In this document: positions 1 to 10,944 of the stretch, one piece after another
Numbering within the stretch: position 1 is the stretch's first letter
How the letters are laid out: each line of letters starts with the position of its first letter
Assembly: GCA_007922305.1 (NCBI GenBank)
Contig: ML677476.1
Location: 563,675 to 627,674, forward strand
DNA length: 64,000 nt
Origin: Dermatemys mawii
Taxonomy: Eukaryota > Chordata > Testudines > Dermatemydidae
Direction of reading: 5' to 3'
Program-made: the position numbers and the translations under genes
The notes under the pieces: generated by a model
Databases searched by the model: none
What the model saw: the letters and a program-made list of their open reading frames with translations, nothing else
Told to the model about the DNA's origin: nothing

Positions 1-254
1 GTGGGGCTAGGGAATTTTCATTTACGGGAACAATTCGCTTCAAATAGGTAGAAGAAATCTTCAGAACATTATAACATTCAGGATCCCCAGCTAGTATAAA
101 CCAGCCTACCTGTAATGACTAAAATGGGGTTTTTCTGACTGCCACCTCCAAATAGCTGGGCTATAATCTCCAGACCTGTATTTAGTTCTACATTCATTGT
201 TGCGGGTTGGTTTTACCAAAAGGTAAATATGATATTTCTCCTTGTTTCCTTAAG

Positions 255-345
255 ACATGGAATCCTGAAGCTGCAAACAATGCTCAGAGATGGGCAGATA
301 AGTGTAAAATGACCATCAGTCCTAGAAATGAGAGAGTCGTTAATG
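255..345 (+). CDS. CRISP exon (CAP domain, WNPEAA...KC segment)
   Basis: Ninety-one bases after a pyrimidine-rich acceptor ending AAG. The exon reads from a complete codon ([17 protein letters not shown]...), carries the first family cysteine and ends in phase 1 at a GTAAG donor. Confidence 0.92.
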
Positions 346-3300
346 GTAAGTAAAGAGTAGCTATAAATTATGAGCGATTGAAGTAACCATCTGGAGACTT
401 ACAGATACAACCATATTACTTCAAAAGTGTTATTTTAGCAGAGCAGAAGCACGGATATGGGACATGTTGAGATTTCAGTTCCAGATCCATATAGTTAGGG
501 CCTATCATGCAATAAAGGAAAAAATCTGCCTGATCTGAAACTTGACACACACAGTCTCTTCCAGAGAGTGAATGTTTTCTTCACCATGGAATAAAATTGC
601 TTCAAACTTTTTTTCTTCCCATTTGCCCCCACCAAAATCAATGGGGGGAAAACCAGACATTTTCTATGGAACAAGGAGAGGAATCCATTAATTCTGTGTG
701 CCATGTCTTGACTGTTGAGATATGAAGTTCTTTGGGGAAGGGACTGTCTCTTACAACGTTATTAGAGTGTCCAGCTATAATTAAACCCTAATCTCTGTTA
801 GGGCGTTTAAATGCTATTGTAATACAAATAATTGGTAAAGTGGGACTTAGAGTGCTGCGCAAGCTTTGAATGAGTCTTCTGCACAGGGATGAATTTTACA
901 AACTAAGAAGTTTGCACAGGTGGTATGTACACTATAATCAGTTATTGGGGCGGGGGAGACTATTTTAATCTAATATTTAATGGTAGTCTGTTAATCCAAG
1001 AACAGGTGATATCTTTTAACTAGAAATCATCTCTGGAAATTTTTAATCAAGATGAAATGTTTTTTCTAAAAGAACTATTCTAATTCAAACAGGAATTACC
1101 GTGTGGAAATTCTATGATCTGCACTATACAGGAGGTCAGACTAGTTTAACATAATGGTCCCTTCTGGCCTTGGAATCGATGAGTCTCTGAATAGAGACAA
1201 TGCACAGGATGAAAATATGGTGGTTAACCTAACTGTAGGATGCATCTCCCATCTCCTCTGCTATTCCTACAGCCTCTCTGCTTGTCAGGTGACCATCCAT
1301 CCTGTTTTTAAAGGGACAGTCCCATTTTGGGTACTTTTTCTTATATTGGCACCTATTACCCCCCAACTCCTGTCCCATTTTTTTACAGTTGCTATCTGGT
1401 AACCCTATCACATTGTCTTGAAACTGCCTCATTTCTATTTTCAGGTGTCTCCTGTGGTGAAAATGTCTTACAGGCATCATATCCCCTCTCTTGGTCTGAT
1501 GCAATCCAAGACTGGTATAATCAAGTGGCTAATTTCAAATTTGGTACTGGAGCAATCAAAGACAATGCCCCTATTGGTAGCTACACTCAGGTATGGAGAT
1601 TAATGACAAATTTCCAACAAATGAAATATTGTTTTAGGAAGAAAAGTGATACTGGTCTTCAAATAAAATACATTTATGTGAGCACTCATGCATCTTCATC
1701 AAAGTCAATGGAACTGGGTCTGTGTAATTAAGGAAAGTTAGGAGACTGTACCTCTAGACTCTTATCATTACTATTAGCTGTCATTCACTGCCTGACCCAA
1801 AATCCACTGAACTAATTCAGTCTTTCCATTTACTTCAAAGGGCATTGGATCAGGTATTTTGTAAGACATATTCCAGCGGAAAATTATGATATTTTAATAT
1901 TTTCTTCTTCCCAAACGGGACCAAATGTCAAAGTATCTTAAATTCCTAATAACATACTAAACTGTGGAATGACAGTTTCTGAAAAATGTTGATTTGGAAA
2001 TGTCGAAGCAACACATTTCAAAGCATTGATTAGGAACAAAACATTTCTTTTCTTGTTTGAAAAATCATATAGATGCTCTACAAATGATGGTTGGTAACAT
2101 GGTTCATTCTCCTCCTTCTCCCAACTGCTTAATTGCATTTTTCAAAAAACTAAATATATAAATATTTCCTTGATATTACTTTTTCATGTAAGCAATTGCT
2201 ACAGTTCCCACAGGGATGTTATGGGTTCATGAACTGAAGGGCTGCTGTCCTGTGAGATCATGAAGGGGATCTCATATAATCCATGAATGAAATGAAGCCT
2301 TGCTGATTGAGTGTATTTATTTTCTTGTCTGCAGGTGGTTTGGTATCGGTCTAACAAACTTGGATGTGGAGTTGCCTACTGTCCTCAGAATGAGTTCCAA
2401 TACTTTTATGTTTGCCAGTATTGTCCTGCGTACGTACCAATATATATTTCCTTTAAGTTGAAACACTTTGTAGGATGTTTCTAGTTAGGGCTGTCTATTA
2501 ACTTCTATTAACACATGCGATTAACGCACAACACAATTAACGCATTACTTTTTTTAATTTCTCGCTAATCGCAAACCCTCTGGGCAGGAGGGCAGCTGTG
2601 AAGAACCTCTCTGGTCAGGCGCAGTAATGCAAGCTGCCACCAGAGGGTGGGAAGAGAGGAGGCTACAGAAAGTAATGTAGGTCTCATCCCTGCATTTTTA
2701 AAGTAGAAACAGGGCGGCCAGGGATTCACCAGAGCCCCCAACCCTGGGGCTGGAGATAACTCCTCCCCACCTTTTGCCGCCCACATCTGGGGCTGCCCCA
2801 CCTCGAGCTCTGCACTGTCCATGGTTGGGTCTCCCCTTCCCAGTCCTGTGCCGCCCATAGCATTGGCTGACTCTTCCACCCCACGCCGCCCAAGGCTGGC
2901 ACTGACCCCCATCCCGAGCTCAGAGGCTTATCCCTACCCCCAAGCCCTGAGCCACCCACAGCTCAGGCTGACCTCCCGCCCCCAGCTCCACACTGCCCAT
3001 GGCTGGGGCTCTATCCCCCGCACAGCCCTGCGCGTCTCCCATCCCTGAGGTCCGCACCTCCCCCAGCTAAGACTGATTCCCTTCCTCCCCACCATCTCTG
3101 CGCCACCCAGGGATCAGTTCTGAAGCCAGCACTGCGCGCCAGCAGCAAATGTCTCCGCTTTCCTACTAGCAGGCAAATTCAGCTGATCCAGAGGTAGCAG
3201 CCGCCTCTCTCTGCTCTGCCACCAGGACAAATGCCTAGTTTTGGTGCAAAAGTAGGGACGACCGGACAGAGCTGAAAAAGGGGCCTGTTCTGGCCAAACG

Positions 3301-6300
3301 GGCCGTATCGCCACCCTAGCCAGCCCTATTGTTCCCGGCTGGTTCCTCACTCCTGGGACCAACTCCCCTGCATCATGCCCCATTGCTTCTAGGCAGCCGC
3401 TCGCTCCGGGGGTACCCCATAGAGAATGTGGACCTGGCGAGCTCAGCCTCCCTGCACCAGCCTTTCCTTCCATGCAGCATGATGAGTCCCTGACATAAAA
3501 TCCACCCTCTCTTGCAAACAAGGGCTCACTCAGCTGAAGGAGCCCAGCTAGCTCAATAAAAGGAGGTGAGCCCTGTACCAGAAACCACTCTTCCAGAAGC
3601 AGCAGCAAGACACCTCCCTCCCCCTCCTTCTGCACAAGTTATTGCTTACTCCTCCCCGTTGTCAGTCCCTGTCCTCCCAGACGTCCTTCCTGCACACGTC
3701 ATGGCTTACTTTCCCTCTCCCCTGTCCTCCCCCAACACTGAAGGCTTGCTTGTCTGAGCAATTGACTGAACAAGAAGTAGGACTGAGTGGACTTGTAGGC
3801 TCCAAAGTTTTACATTGTTTTGTTGTTAAGTGCAGTTATTCTTTTTTACGTAATCCTACATTTGTGAGTTCAACGTTCATGATACAGAGATTTCCCTACA
3901 GTATTTCAATGAGTTGAATTAAAGCTTCTTTTTTTACAGGACAAATGTTTGTAATCAAAATTAAATATAAAGTGAGCACTGTGCACTTTGTATTCTGTGT
4001 TGTAATTGAAATGAAACTATTTGAAAATGTAGAAAACATCCAAAAATATTTTAATAAATGGTATTCTATTATTGTTTAACAGCACAATTGATTTTTTTAA
4101 TCGCTTGACAGTCCTACTTCTAGGGTATCTACATGACTAAAAACTGGGAAACAAGGAAGCAGGTGCATGCTCAGCTAGTGAGTCCTAGAACTGAATGCAC
4201 CTATCCTATTTCAATTGGGTACAAATTTGCAAGCATCAGTGTTGTCAACACTTTTTGATACAAAGGGAGTAAATGTTTAAGTGCCTTGCAGAACAGGGAT
4301 GGGCAGTTGAATTGGAGCTCAAGTGCTCAGACATTCATGGAAAGCAAACGGGAAAGGGCCACAAATACTTTCAAAAGCCAGTTTTGATTTAGTTGTAAAT
4401 GAATATTCGGAGGGAGAGTGGGTATTTTAATATTTGTACACCTCTAATACTTACCTACCTCAAAGGGGTGCTATAAGGGATATATACTGCCTACAACATA
4501 TATGGAGTTCTTTCGATGGAAGGTGCAGAGGATTAATTGTATTACTGTATATTCTATACAAGGACCAAATTATTATATTGAATTAAAAAAATTATAACTA
4601 CAGAAATGTACGATAGATAGAACGTCCTATATCCAAAGCATAATTTGAACTAAAACAGCATTGTTTAGGAAAAGGTTTCGCACTTAATCTATGGAATTAG
4701 TTCTACATTATACAGTATGTTAACTTTATTTTAAAGGGATATATTACGTTTGGGTTGCTTTTTAATTTCAGAGGAAATAATGCAGTCTTATCTAAACCGT
4801 ACAAAGCGGGACCAACCTGTGGCGATTGTCCTAAAGCCTGCGACAAAGGACTCTGCAGTAAGTTCATGTATTTTTTTGTTTTTTCCAAATCTTTCCTGAA
4901 GACATATATACAAATGCTAGATTACCCTGGAGAATAACTAAGGTTAAGATTTGCTCACAGTTATTTTTAATAAACATCACGGGCAGGTCACAGGCAACAA
5001 ACAAAAATCATGGGAGCCCCTGAACTCTTTGTGACTTTACTACGAATAACCAGGGCGAAGAGCTAGGTGGTGGGGCGGGGGGGAGAATGACAGCTGGACT
5101 CCCATGGGGAAGACTGACTTTAACCATCACCGGAGGTGCACAGCCCCAGCTGCAGTCGTGGGGGTTAGAAGGTGGGAATAGTCGCATGGCCCTGGGAAGG
5201 CTCTGACTGCAGCTTCCACCGCACACTGCGGGGCAGGAGCACACAGCCCCGGCTGCAGCCTCCGTGGGAAGCCGCAGGGTCTGGGTTCCAACCCCCACTG
5301 TGGGGCAGGGGAACACAGTCCTGCCTCCAGCCCCAGCTTCAGCTGCTAACAGTTGAAGCCAAAGAAGACACGGAGGTCTGGTGAAGTCAGGGAATCTGTG
5401 ACTGATGTGACCTTCCTGACTAAATCATAGACTTAATAATAACATTGTGATGAGAGTTCTGTCGAGAGAATCCTCATCCCTTTGAAATCTGTTGTTTACT
5501 CAACTCTTTCACAATAATCCCTTAGAAACTTCAAACAGACACTTATCCAACTTTCCCGTGCTTTTTCTCAAACCGTACAATAAAATCCTCTGGTAGCTCT
5601 CAAACTATATAGCAAGCTATTTGGGGCAATATTTAATAAATAAGAGTCCCTTTAAAACAGCCATGGGTAAAGTAAATCCCATCAGTTCCGTCATAGCACT
5701 AGATATACATCAGTGGGGTATGTAATCTAGGCAGTGCTAGCAGTGCCCTCTGTTGGAGACCTTGGTATTCTATATTAAGTATTCAATCTAAAGTTTTTCA
5801 GCCCTGTACGCCTCATTGCATTTCACTTAGGGACACAAACACCCGATACCCACACAAGGTGGTGGGTTACACATATGCATAGAGCTCTGCATATGCTTTG
5901 GAGCTTTGCAGGCCTCAATTAAGCGTGAGCAAAAGTGTGTAAATGGCTGTGTGCGCAAGTAGTTTCACTTTTCAATTTGCGTTCACCGGCCTCCCACTCC
6001 AGTCTCTGAAACTGCGAAAAATAATAATTCTCTACTTCACTGTACTTCGTTGTGAAGCTTAATCTTTAAAGCTTAAAGAAAACTTTGAGATCCTCAGAGG
6101 AAAGGTGCTTATTATTACACCAACACTGATTTGTGTTCAGAACAATAATTTCCTAACAAAAAAATTAAATAAACTGTCCTATTCTTGGTACAACCTTACA
6201 GTTCAGTCCTTTTGTATCTCCACTAACTTCAGTTGATTTGTACCATGGTTGATTTTGGCTTGTTACACTGTATGATATGGCTGATCTTCTGTTTCAAAGT

Positions 6301-6683
6301 GATATTAAGTGAATACCAGTGACTCAAACCTATCTTGGCCTAAGCACATCTTTGATTCTACTTTCACTTACATCAGTGTAAGTCCATTGAAGCTAGTTTA
6401 ACAAAGCTCAGAATGAGGCCCACTAATGAGGCAAACAAGACTGTTTATGAAGACAATGTATTGAAAAATACATTTTGAAAGGGAAACAATTAACTGATTT
6501 AGGACTGACTTATCCCTTTATCATCTAACTCTGTTTACCATTTGGTTTATTTCAGCCAACCCTTGCAACTATATGGATAAATACTCAAACTGTAACACCT
6601 TAAAAGAGCTCTTTGGCTGTGGTCATTCTATGGTGAAACAAGATTGTCAAGCTCTCTGCAGATGCACCACTGAAATAAAATAA
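255..6683 (+). CDS. Cysteine-rich secretory protein (CRISP), 3' five exons, 5'-incomplete
   Basis: Spliced CDS of five exons: 255-345, 1445-1590, 2335-2429, 4772-4857 and 6556-6683. All are bounded by AG/GT and join in one frame to 181 residues plus stop. The family is secreted and combines a CAP/PR-1 domain with a C-terminal ion-channel-regulator (ICR/CRD) domain. Mammalian members act in male reproductive tract and glands; reptile relatives include venom proteins. Visible landmarks are WNPEAA and RWADKC in the CAP domain, SCGEN, the GSYTQ/VVWY motif across an exon junction, FYVCQYCPA, then a hinge and ten cysteines in the last two exons. Exactly 16 cysteines are present, the family's full set. 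The family is about 240 residues long, so the signal peptide and first CAP segment lie upstream of the window. The usual CAP histidine in GHYTQ is serine here. Neighbouring RHAG favours a CRISP2-like position, but I cannot say which paralog this is. Confidence 0.95.
700..845 (+). repeat. MIR/CORE-SINE-like 3' repeat fragment
   Basis: It contains TTCTTTGGGGAAGGGACTG...TGCTATTGTAATACAAATAA, a string that recurs in reptile genomes as the end of an ancient short interspersed repeat. Similar strings occur near 43790 and 62980 in this window. The family name is from memory and tentative. Confidence 0.4.
1019..1200 (+). repeat. CR1 LINE 3' tail (CRISP intron)
   Basis: Typical CR1 3' end in sense orientation: AAATTTTTAATCAAGATG-like start, TATACAGGAGGTCAGACTAG, then GGTCCCTTCTGGCCTTGGAA and ATGAGTCT. 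It is 5'-truncated, as most CR1 copies are. Confidence 0.85.
1288..1409 (+). mobile_element. Miniature DNA transposon, copy 1
   Basis: About 120 bp with imperfect inverted ends (GGTGACCATCCATC and CTATCTGGTAACCCTA). The interior AAAGGGACAGTCCC...CCTATTACC matches, in reverse, the element at 56664-56786. It carries no coding capacity. It lies just upstream of the CRISP exon at 1445. Confidence 0.7.
1445..1590 (+). CDS. CRISP exon (CAP domain, CGEN to GSYTQ)
   Basis: 146 bases, phase 1 in and phase 0 out, acceptor TTTTCAG and donor GTATGG. It encodes the SCGEN motif, the [11 protein letters not shown] helix and the GSYTQ part of CAP signature 1. The conserved DE after WY is NQ, and the His of GHYTQ is Ser. 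A miniature transposon ends about 36 bases upstream of this exon. Confidence 0.95.
2335..2429 (+). CDS. CRISP exon (CAP domain end, CQYCPA)
   Basis: 95 bases, phase 0 in and phase 2 out. It begins [12 protein letters not shown] and ends FYVCQYCPA, the CAP signature 2 region, with four cysteines. The donor is GTACGT. Confidence 0.95.
2487..4116 (+). mobile_element. Non-autonomous DNA transposon with GC-rich core (CRISP intron)
   Basis: Ends TAGGGCTGTC and GACAGTCCTA form a 9/10 inverted repeat. Flanks TTTCTAGT (2479-2486) and CTTCTAGG (4117-4124) share six of eight bases, fitting an aged 8-bp hAT target duplication. Subterminal AT-rich segments contain ATTAACGCA and TTAATCGC motifs. The core 2570-3560 is strikingly GC-rich and produces spurious open frames. 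No transposase is recognised. Confidence 0.65.
4772..4857 (+). CDS. CRISP exon (hinge region)
   Basis: 86 bases, phase 2 in and phase 1 out, acceptor ATTTCAG and donor GTAAGT. It encodes [16 protein letters not shown] followed by [12 protein letters not shown], the four-cysteine hinge of CRISPs. Confidence 0.95.
4955..5425. repeat. GC-rich interspersed repeat, probably a DNA transposon (CRISP intron)
   Basis: It is a GC-rich block (GGGGCGGGGGGG, repeated TGGGGCAGG) between AT-rich flanks. Its ends suggest an inverted relation: CACGGGCAGGTCACAG on the left, GTCAGGGAATCTGTGACTGATG on the right. The family is uncertain. Confidence 0.4.
5426..6555. other. CRISP last intron, no recognisable feature
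   Basis: AT-rich intronic DNA. I see no gene, strong repeat or RNA structure here. Confidence 0.5.
6556..6683 (+). CDS. CRISP terminal exon (ICR/CRD domain and stop)
   Basis: 128 bases including the TAA stop at 6681-6683. It carries the last six cysteines (NPCNYM, SNCNT, FGCGH, QDCQ, LCRC) of the ion-channel-regulator domain. The tail TEIK is followed directly by the stop. An AATAAA hexamer overlaps the last sense codons. Confidence 0.95.
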
Positions 6684-7200
6684 TATCCTGCTATCCATCA
6701 CTTTCTCTTCCTTGTGATTGTTTTATTTGAAAGAGAAAAGAACCCAGGCTAAAACAAAAACAATTCCAATATTTTCATAATCACCTGAATTCTGGATAAA
6801 ACAATGATTAAGTAGTGCATTATGTGTTATATGTTATAAATATTGTTCAGTAATTGAAACTATTTCCATAATTACTTTAGATTATTCAAAAATCTTATTT
6901 TAGCTATTAATGGGCATAGGTCTATTCCAGAAGCGGGTGGGTGAGGTTCTGTGGCCTGCAATGTACAGCTCAGACTAGATGATCATGATGGGTCCCTTCT
7001 GGTCTTAAAGTCTATATGAGTCTGCTTCAAAGCATGGAACTCTGGCTGAATTTTATTCTTAAACAGGAAATAGTCATAATCTACTTGACTATTGTTTTGT
7101 AGTGTACATTAAATTTCAGTTGATTTGCTGCTGATTTTTTCTTGATTATAAAATTAATGTAATCCTGCTAAATAAAAGCATTGTTTATCTCCATCATTGC
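6684..7200 (+). other. CRISP 3' UTR candidate region with polyadenylation signals
   Basis: Two possible poly(A) signals are visible. AATAAA at 6674-6679 overlaps the end of the coding sequence and is followed by a T/G-rich stretch near 6710-6730. A second AATAAA lies at 7171-7176. If the second is used, the 3' UTR includes a CR1 tail at 6921-7025. The sequence does not decide between them. Confidence 0.45.
6921..7025 (+). repeat. CR1 LINE 3' tail
   Basis: TTCTGTGGCCTGCAATGTA...CAGACTAGATGATCATGATG...GTCCCTTCTGGTCTTAAAGT...TATATGAGTCT, a sense CR1 terminus, within a possible long CRISP 3' UTR. Confidence 0.85.
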
Positions 7201-8355
7201 AAAGTAATTATTGCCTGTAATTCTTTACCACAGTGCATGTAATAGTCCACAGAGAATTTAAGCCAAAGAATTCTTTTAGTTAAGCTTTACTTATGCAAAT
7301 TACCTCTCCTTCATAAGAGCAACTGATTCACCGAAAATATTATGTGAAGCCACTGAAAAAATAGCAAACAGGACAAATACGTGTATTACTCACATACATT
7401 TAATTATCACAATAATCAGACATCAATGTTTCATGTTCTTCATGCACTTTCTAACTATATTGTAATTGATCATTAGATGGCGATAGTGTTACACCTGGAC
7501 AGTGATTACAGATCTACACATGTGTATTAAACACACTGTATTCAAGTATGAAGTATTCCAAAATTCTAATATGCATTATCTTTGAGGGTCTAATGCCTGA
7601 TATGCAGGGTGTGTTGCAGTGCAGTGCTTTGTATTTTGATGAGAGAGCAGTGTATAGTAAGATGAAGGGGTGTTATTTAGATTCTGCTGGGATTAGCTCC
7701 TTCCAGTTGAAAATTTCCTCCATATCCATGAATTTCTGCAGCCATAAGGCAATTCCTTGCCACCCTTCCAGCATAATCAGCTTCGGTTGGAGGAGCCATG
7801 GCCTTAGTTGTTTTATGTCCCGCATTCTGGGTAATAACATGAGAGGACTCAGTGTTTGTTGAACTGACCTGGCTCTTTATGAAACAAATGCCTTACCGAG
7901 CGGCTGCAGCAGAACATTGTAGCTATCTGCATGCAGATGGATTTCTTGGTGCCTTTTCTAAACTTTTCCATCCAAGTTCCATGCAGGTTGCTGTATCTTT
8001 CTTTTCAACAAATTTATGGTTGTGTCATTTGCACAACCACTTAATTATTTGCTCGGGCCAGAGGTTATTAGTACATAGCTCTCCCTGGGGAAAGGCCTCT
8101 GCTCACAGCCCATTGCAGTCTCTTAGGCCTCTTTATTTCCCCCAGGTGTTCTGGTCTTCAAATCAGTCTCCCACTTCTTGCGTAGTTTACTTCTGTTGTT
8201 GGGCGTGTTGCTTCCAAACTGTTGCCACCTTCTTTTGGTTGCGTGATTTCCTGTCGGTCTTATGCATTGCGTGTAACTTTTCTGCCAGCACCTCTCATTA
8301 CTGAGAAGATGGAAGCTCTGACATAGGCCTATTAACATGGAGTGCAAATGGTAAA
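7201..8355. other. Intergenic, no feature recognised
   Basis: Open frames up to about 150 codons exist (for example 7852-8304), but they show no motif, splice context or family resemblance. Confidence 0.4.
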
Positions 8356-8359
8356 ATGG

Positions 8360-8480
8360 GTTCCTGGAGTAGAGCTGGTTGAAATTTTTCAGACCCATTG
8401 TTTATTTGCTGAAAAATGCATTTTTGTCTGACCCAAAACCATTCACAAATTTGACATGAATTTTCAAAATACTTTGTCCC
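8360..8480. repeat. Miniature DNA transposon fragment (AGAGCTGGTTGAAA family)
   Basis: It starts with AGAGCTGGTTGAAATTTTTC and continues with AT-rich GAAAAATG and TTTTGTC stretches. The complementary end CAACCAGCTCT occurs at 52277-52287, so the window holds two members of this family. Confidence 0.5.
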
Positions 8481-8584
8481 CAAAATTTGTTTGGGACTTA
8501 GATGCCATTCACAAAATGTGGGGGAATAGGATTCATCCTCAGAACTTTTGGCCAGTTAGGACACTTCCTGGGGATGTGGGGATT

Positions 8585-8700
8585 GTCAGGGTCTCCCCAA
8601 CACAACACAAAGGGATTTTAACTTGGGTCTCCTACACCATGGGTGAGCGTCCTAGCCACTGGGTTATGCTATTTTCTGGGGAGATGCTCTTAATCTTAGC
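8585..8700. repeat. Interspersed repeat with tRNA-like B-box text
   Basis: CAGGGTCTCCCCAACACAAC...GGGTCTCCTACACCATGG...GAGCGTCCTAGCCACTGGG resembles a dispersed reptile repeat. A related text is at 49665-49780 (GTTCAAGTCCCTGATCC). A tRNA-derived SINE origin is possible but not demonstrated. Confidence 0.3.
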
Positions 8701-9279
8701 TGTTGGAGCTGTTGCACTCTATCACCAATTAAACAGTTACAATAGCAACTTGACATGCAGTCTCTCACATTGCCAGTGAGTGCCACAACCACCAAGCTAA
8801 AGTAGTTCTCGCTTGTGTGCTCTGGCCCAATGACTATTCATTGTCATTTTGAATGACTATCAATTGCTACTATGAATAACAATGAACAGTAACATAAGAG
8901 GCATGCATTGCAAACCAGAAAGTGTGAAAAAATGCCATAATATCTGTTCCACAAAAAACACATTTTGTCAACCCAGTCATGATGAAACAAATACAAAAAC
9001 ATCTAAGCAGGTCAGTTCCAGGTTTCATCATAGCATCTCTCTATGCTAGTAAGCTGCAGTTCCTACTACGAACACCTGGGGGCAGGTTATGAACAGAGAG
9101 TGAACCGTGTTGGAATTCCCTGACTTTGGTATTTTAAAGAAGGCCCTCCTATTATTTGGAATTGAAGTTCTGGGTTTATTGCTACCTGATTATAATATTT
9201 TGTTGCATTTAATTGCTTAATTAAAACTACATAAGTACAGCATAATCCAATCAGTGGGGAATCCTTTGGTCTATTTCAT

Positions 9280-10494
9280 TATTTTCATTCCCTTTTTTTG
9301 ATCAAATTTAGCTATTTTGAAACTAGTATATCTTCTATCAAGGGTGTTGAAGAAGTTGGCTGATGTGATTGCAGAGCCATTGGCCATTATCTTTGAAAAT
9401 TCATGGTGATCGGGGGAGGTCCTGGATGATTGGAAAAAGGCAAATACAGTGCTCATTTTTTAAAAAGGGAAGAAAGAGAATCTGGAGAACTACAAACCAG
9501 CCAGCCTCACTTCAGTCCCCAGCAAAACCATGGAGCAGGTCCTCAAGGAAAACGTTCTGAAGCACTTGGAGGAGAGGAAGGTGATCAGGAACAATCAATA
9601 CAGATTCACCAAGGGCAAGTCATGCCTGACCAACCTGATTGCCTTCTATGATGACATAACTCTTTTTGTGAATATGGGAAAAGCAGTGGACGTGATATAT
9701 CTTGACTTTAGCAAAGCTTGGGATACGGTCTCTCACAGTATTCTTGCCAGCAAGTTAAAGAAGTATGGATTGGATGAATGGACTATAAGATGGATAGAAA
9801 GATGGTTAGATTGTCAGGCTCAACAAGTTGTGATCAATAGCTCGATGTCTAGTTGGCAGCTGGTATCAAGCAGAGTGCCCCAGGGGTCAGTCCTGGGGCC
9901 AGTTTTCCTCAACATCTTTATTAATGATCTGGATGATGGGATGAATTGCACCCTCAGCAAGTTCGCAGATGGCACTAACCTGGGGGAAGAAGTAGATATG
10001 CTGGAGGGTAGAAATAGGGTCCAGAATGACCTAAACAAATTGGAGGATCGGGCCAAAAAAAAAAAGTAATAGGTTCAACAAGGACAAGTGCAGAGTCCTG
10101 CATTTAGTCTGCAGAAGGGAAGAGTGGGCGGGGTGTGTGTGGGGGGGGGGGGTGATAGCAGCCTTCAACTACCCGAAAGGGGATTCCAAAGGGGATGGAG
10201 CTCGGCTGTTCTCAGTAGTGGCAGATGACAGAACAAGGAGCAACGGTCTCAAGTTGCAGCGGGGGAGGTCTAGGTTGGATATTAGGAAACACTATTTCAC
10301 TAGGAGGGTGGTGAAGCACTGGAATGGGTTACCTAGGGAGGTGGTGGAATCTCCAGCCTTAGAGCTTTTTAAGGCCTGGCTTGACAAAGCCCTGGCTGGG
10401 GTGATCTAGTTGGGGATTGGTCCTGCTTTGAGCAGGGGATTGGACTAAATGACCTCCTGAGTTCTCTTCCAACCCTCATCTTCTATGATTCTTG
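9280..10494 (+). mobile_element. CR1 LINE, partial, degraded reverse transcriptase
   Basis: Sense CR1 with an open stretch at 9530-10069 (179 codons). It encodes reverse-transcriptase blocks: KGKSCLTNLIAFYDD, VIYLDFSKAWDTVSH and RVPQGSVLGPVFLNIFINDL. The catalytic FADD block reads FADG, so the enzyme would be inactive. After about 10100 the sequence jumps to the CR1 C-terminal/3' part (GDSKGDGARLFSVVADDRTR, WNGLPREVVESP). It ends with TTGAGCAGGGGATTGGACTA...CTTCTATGATTCT, the CR1 tail. A poly-G tract (10141-10152) lies at the junction. The 5' end is truncated. It is a dead copy, not a host gene. Confidence 0.9.
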
Positions 10495-10645
10495 AAGGTC
10501 ATTTACTCTATCCAGAAAAGACTGTACTCTATTCAATAGATAATGCTGCTTATACTTAGTAACAATGATTTTCCTACGCATCTGAAACTGAGTTTGAACC
10601 TTGAGACTCCTGTGTAAGAATCTAGTTTCTATATTTACTTGTATG

Positions 10646-10941
10646 TAGGAGCAAAGGTGAAAGTGGTCCAGTATGGGCCAGAACGGCATACCAGTAAGAA
10701 GTGGCCGCCAGTATCAGCCCTTATGCAGCCCATATTAAAGCACAGCCACGGCAGTGGCCGGAGCCCCGGCCCCCACAAATCACCACCAAAGCCTTGGGAG
10801 GCACTGGCTGGGCGGCTTGGAAGGGCTGGCTGGGGGAGGCTGACCCCAGCCCCACCCTTTCCTTCCGAGGCCCCGCCACTTCTGGAGGTCTGGAGTTGGG
10901 CTCACATACCAGTAAGTAATTTCTCTTACTTTCACTCCTGT
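10646..10941. mobile_element. GC-rich miniature DNA transposon
   Basis: Ends AGGAGCAAAGGTGAAAGT and ACTTTCACTCCTG are roughly inverse, and the interior is GC-rich (GGCTGGGGGAGGCTGACCCC). No target duplication was found and it has no coding capacity. Confidence 0.5.
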
Positions 10942-10944
10942 GTC

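Noticed and set aside
1327..1731. 134-codon open frame overlapping a CRISP exon
   Set aside because: It reads the true exon frame through the MITE upstream and the intron downstream. Splice sites at 1444/1445 and 1590/1591 define the real coding part.
3114..3635. 173-codon open frame on the minus strand, in the GC-rich block
   Set aside because: It lies wholly inside a transposon-like repeat, shows no domain motif, and long frames are expected by chance in GC-rich DNA.
7852..8304. 150-codon open frame, + strand
   Set aside because: No motif or homology that I can recognise; a chance frame.
9530..10069. 179-codon reverse-transcriptase frame as a host gene
   Set aside because: It is part of a 5'-truncated CR1 LINE with a CR1 tail and a mutated catalytic site.
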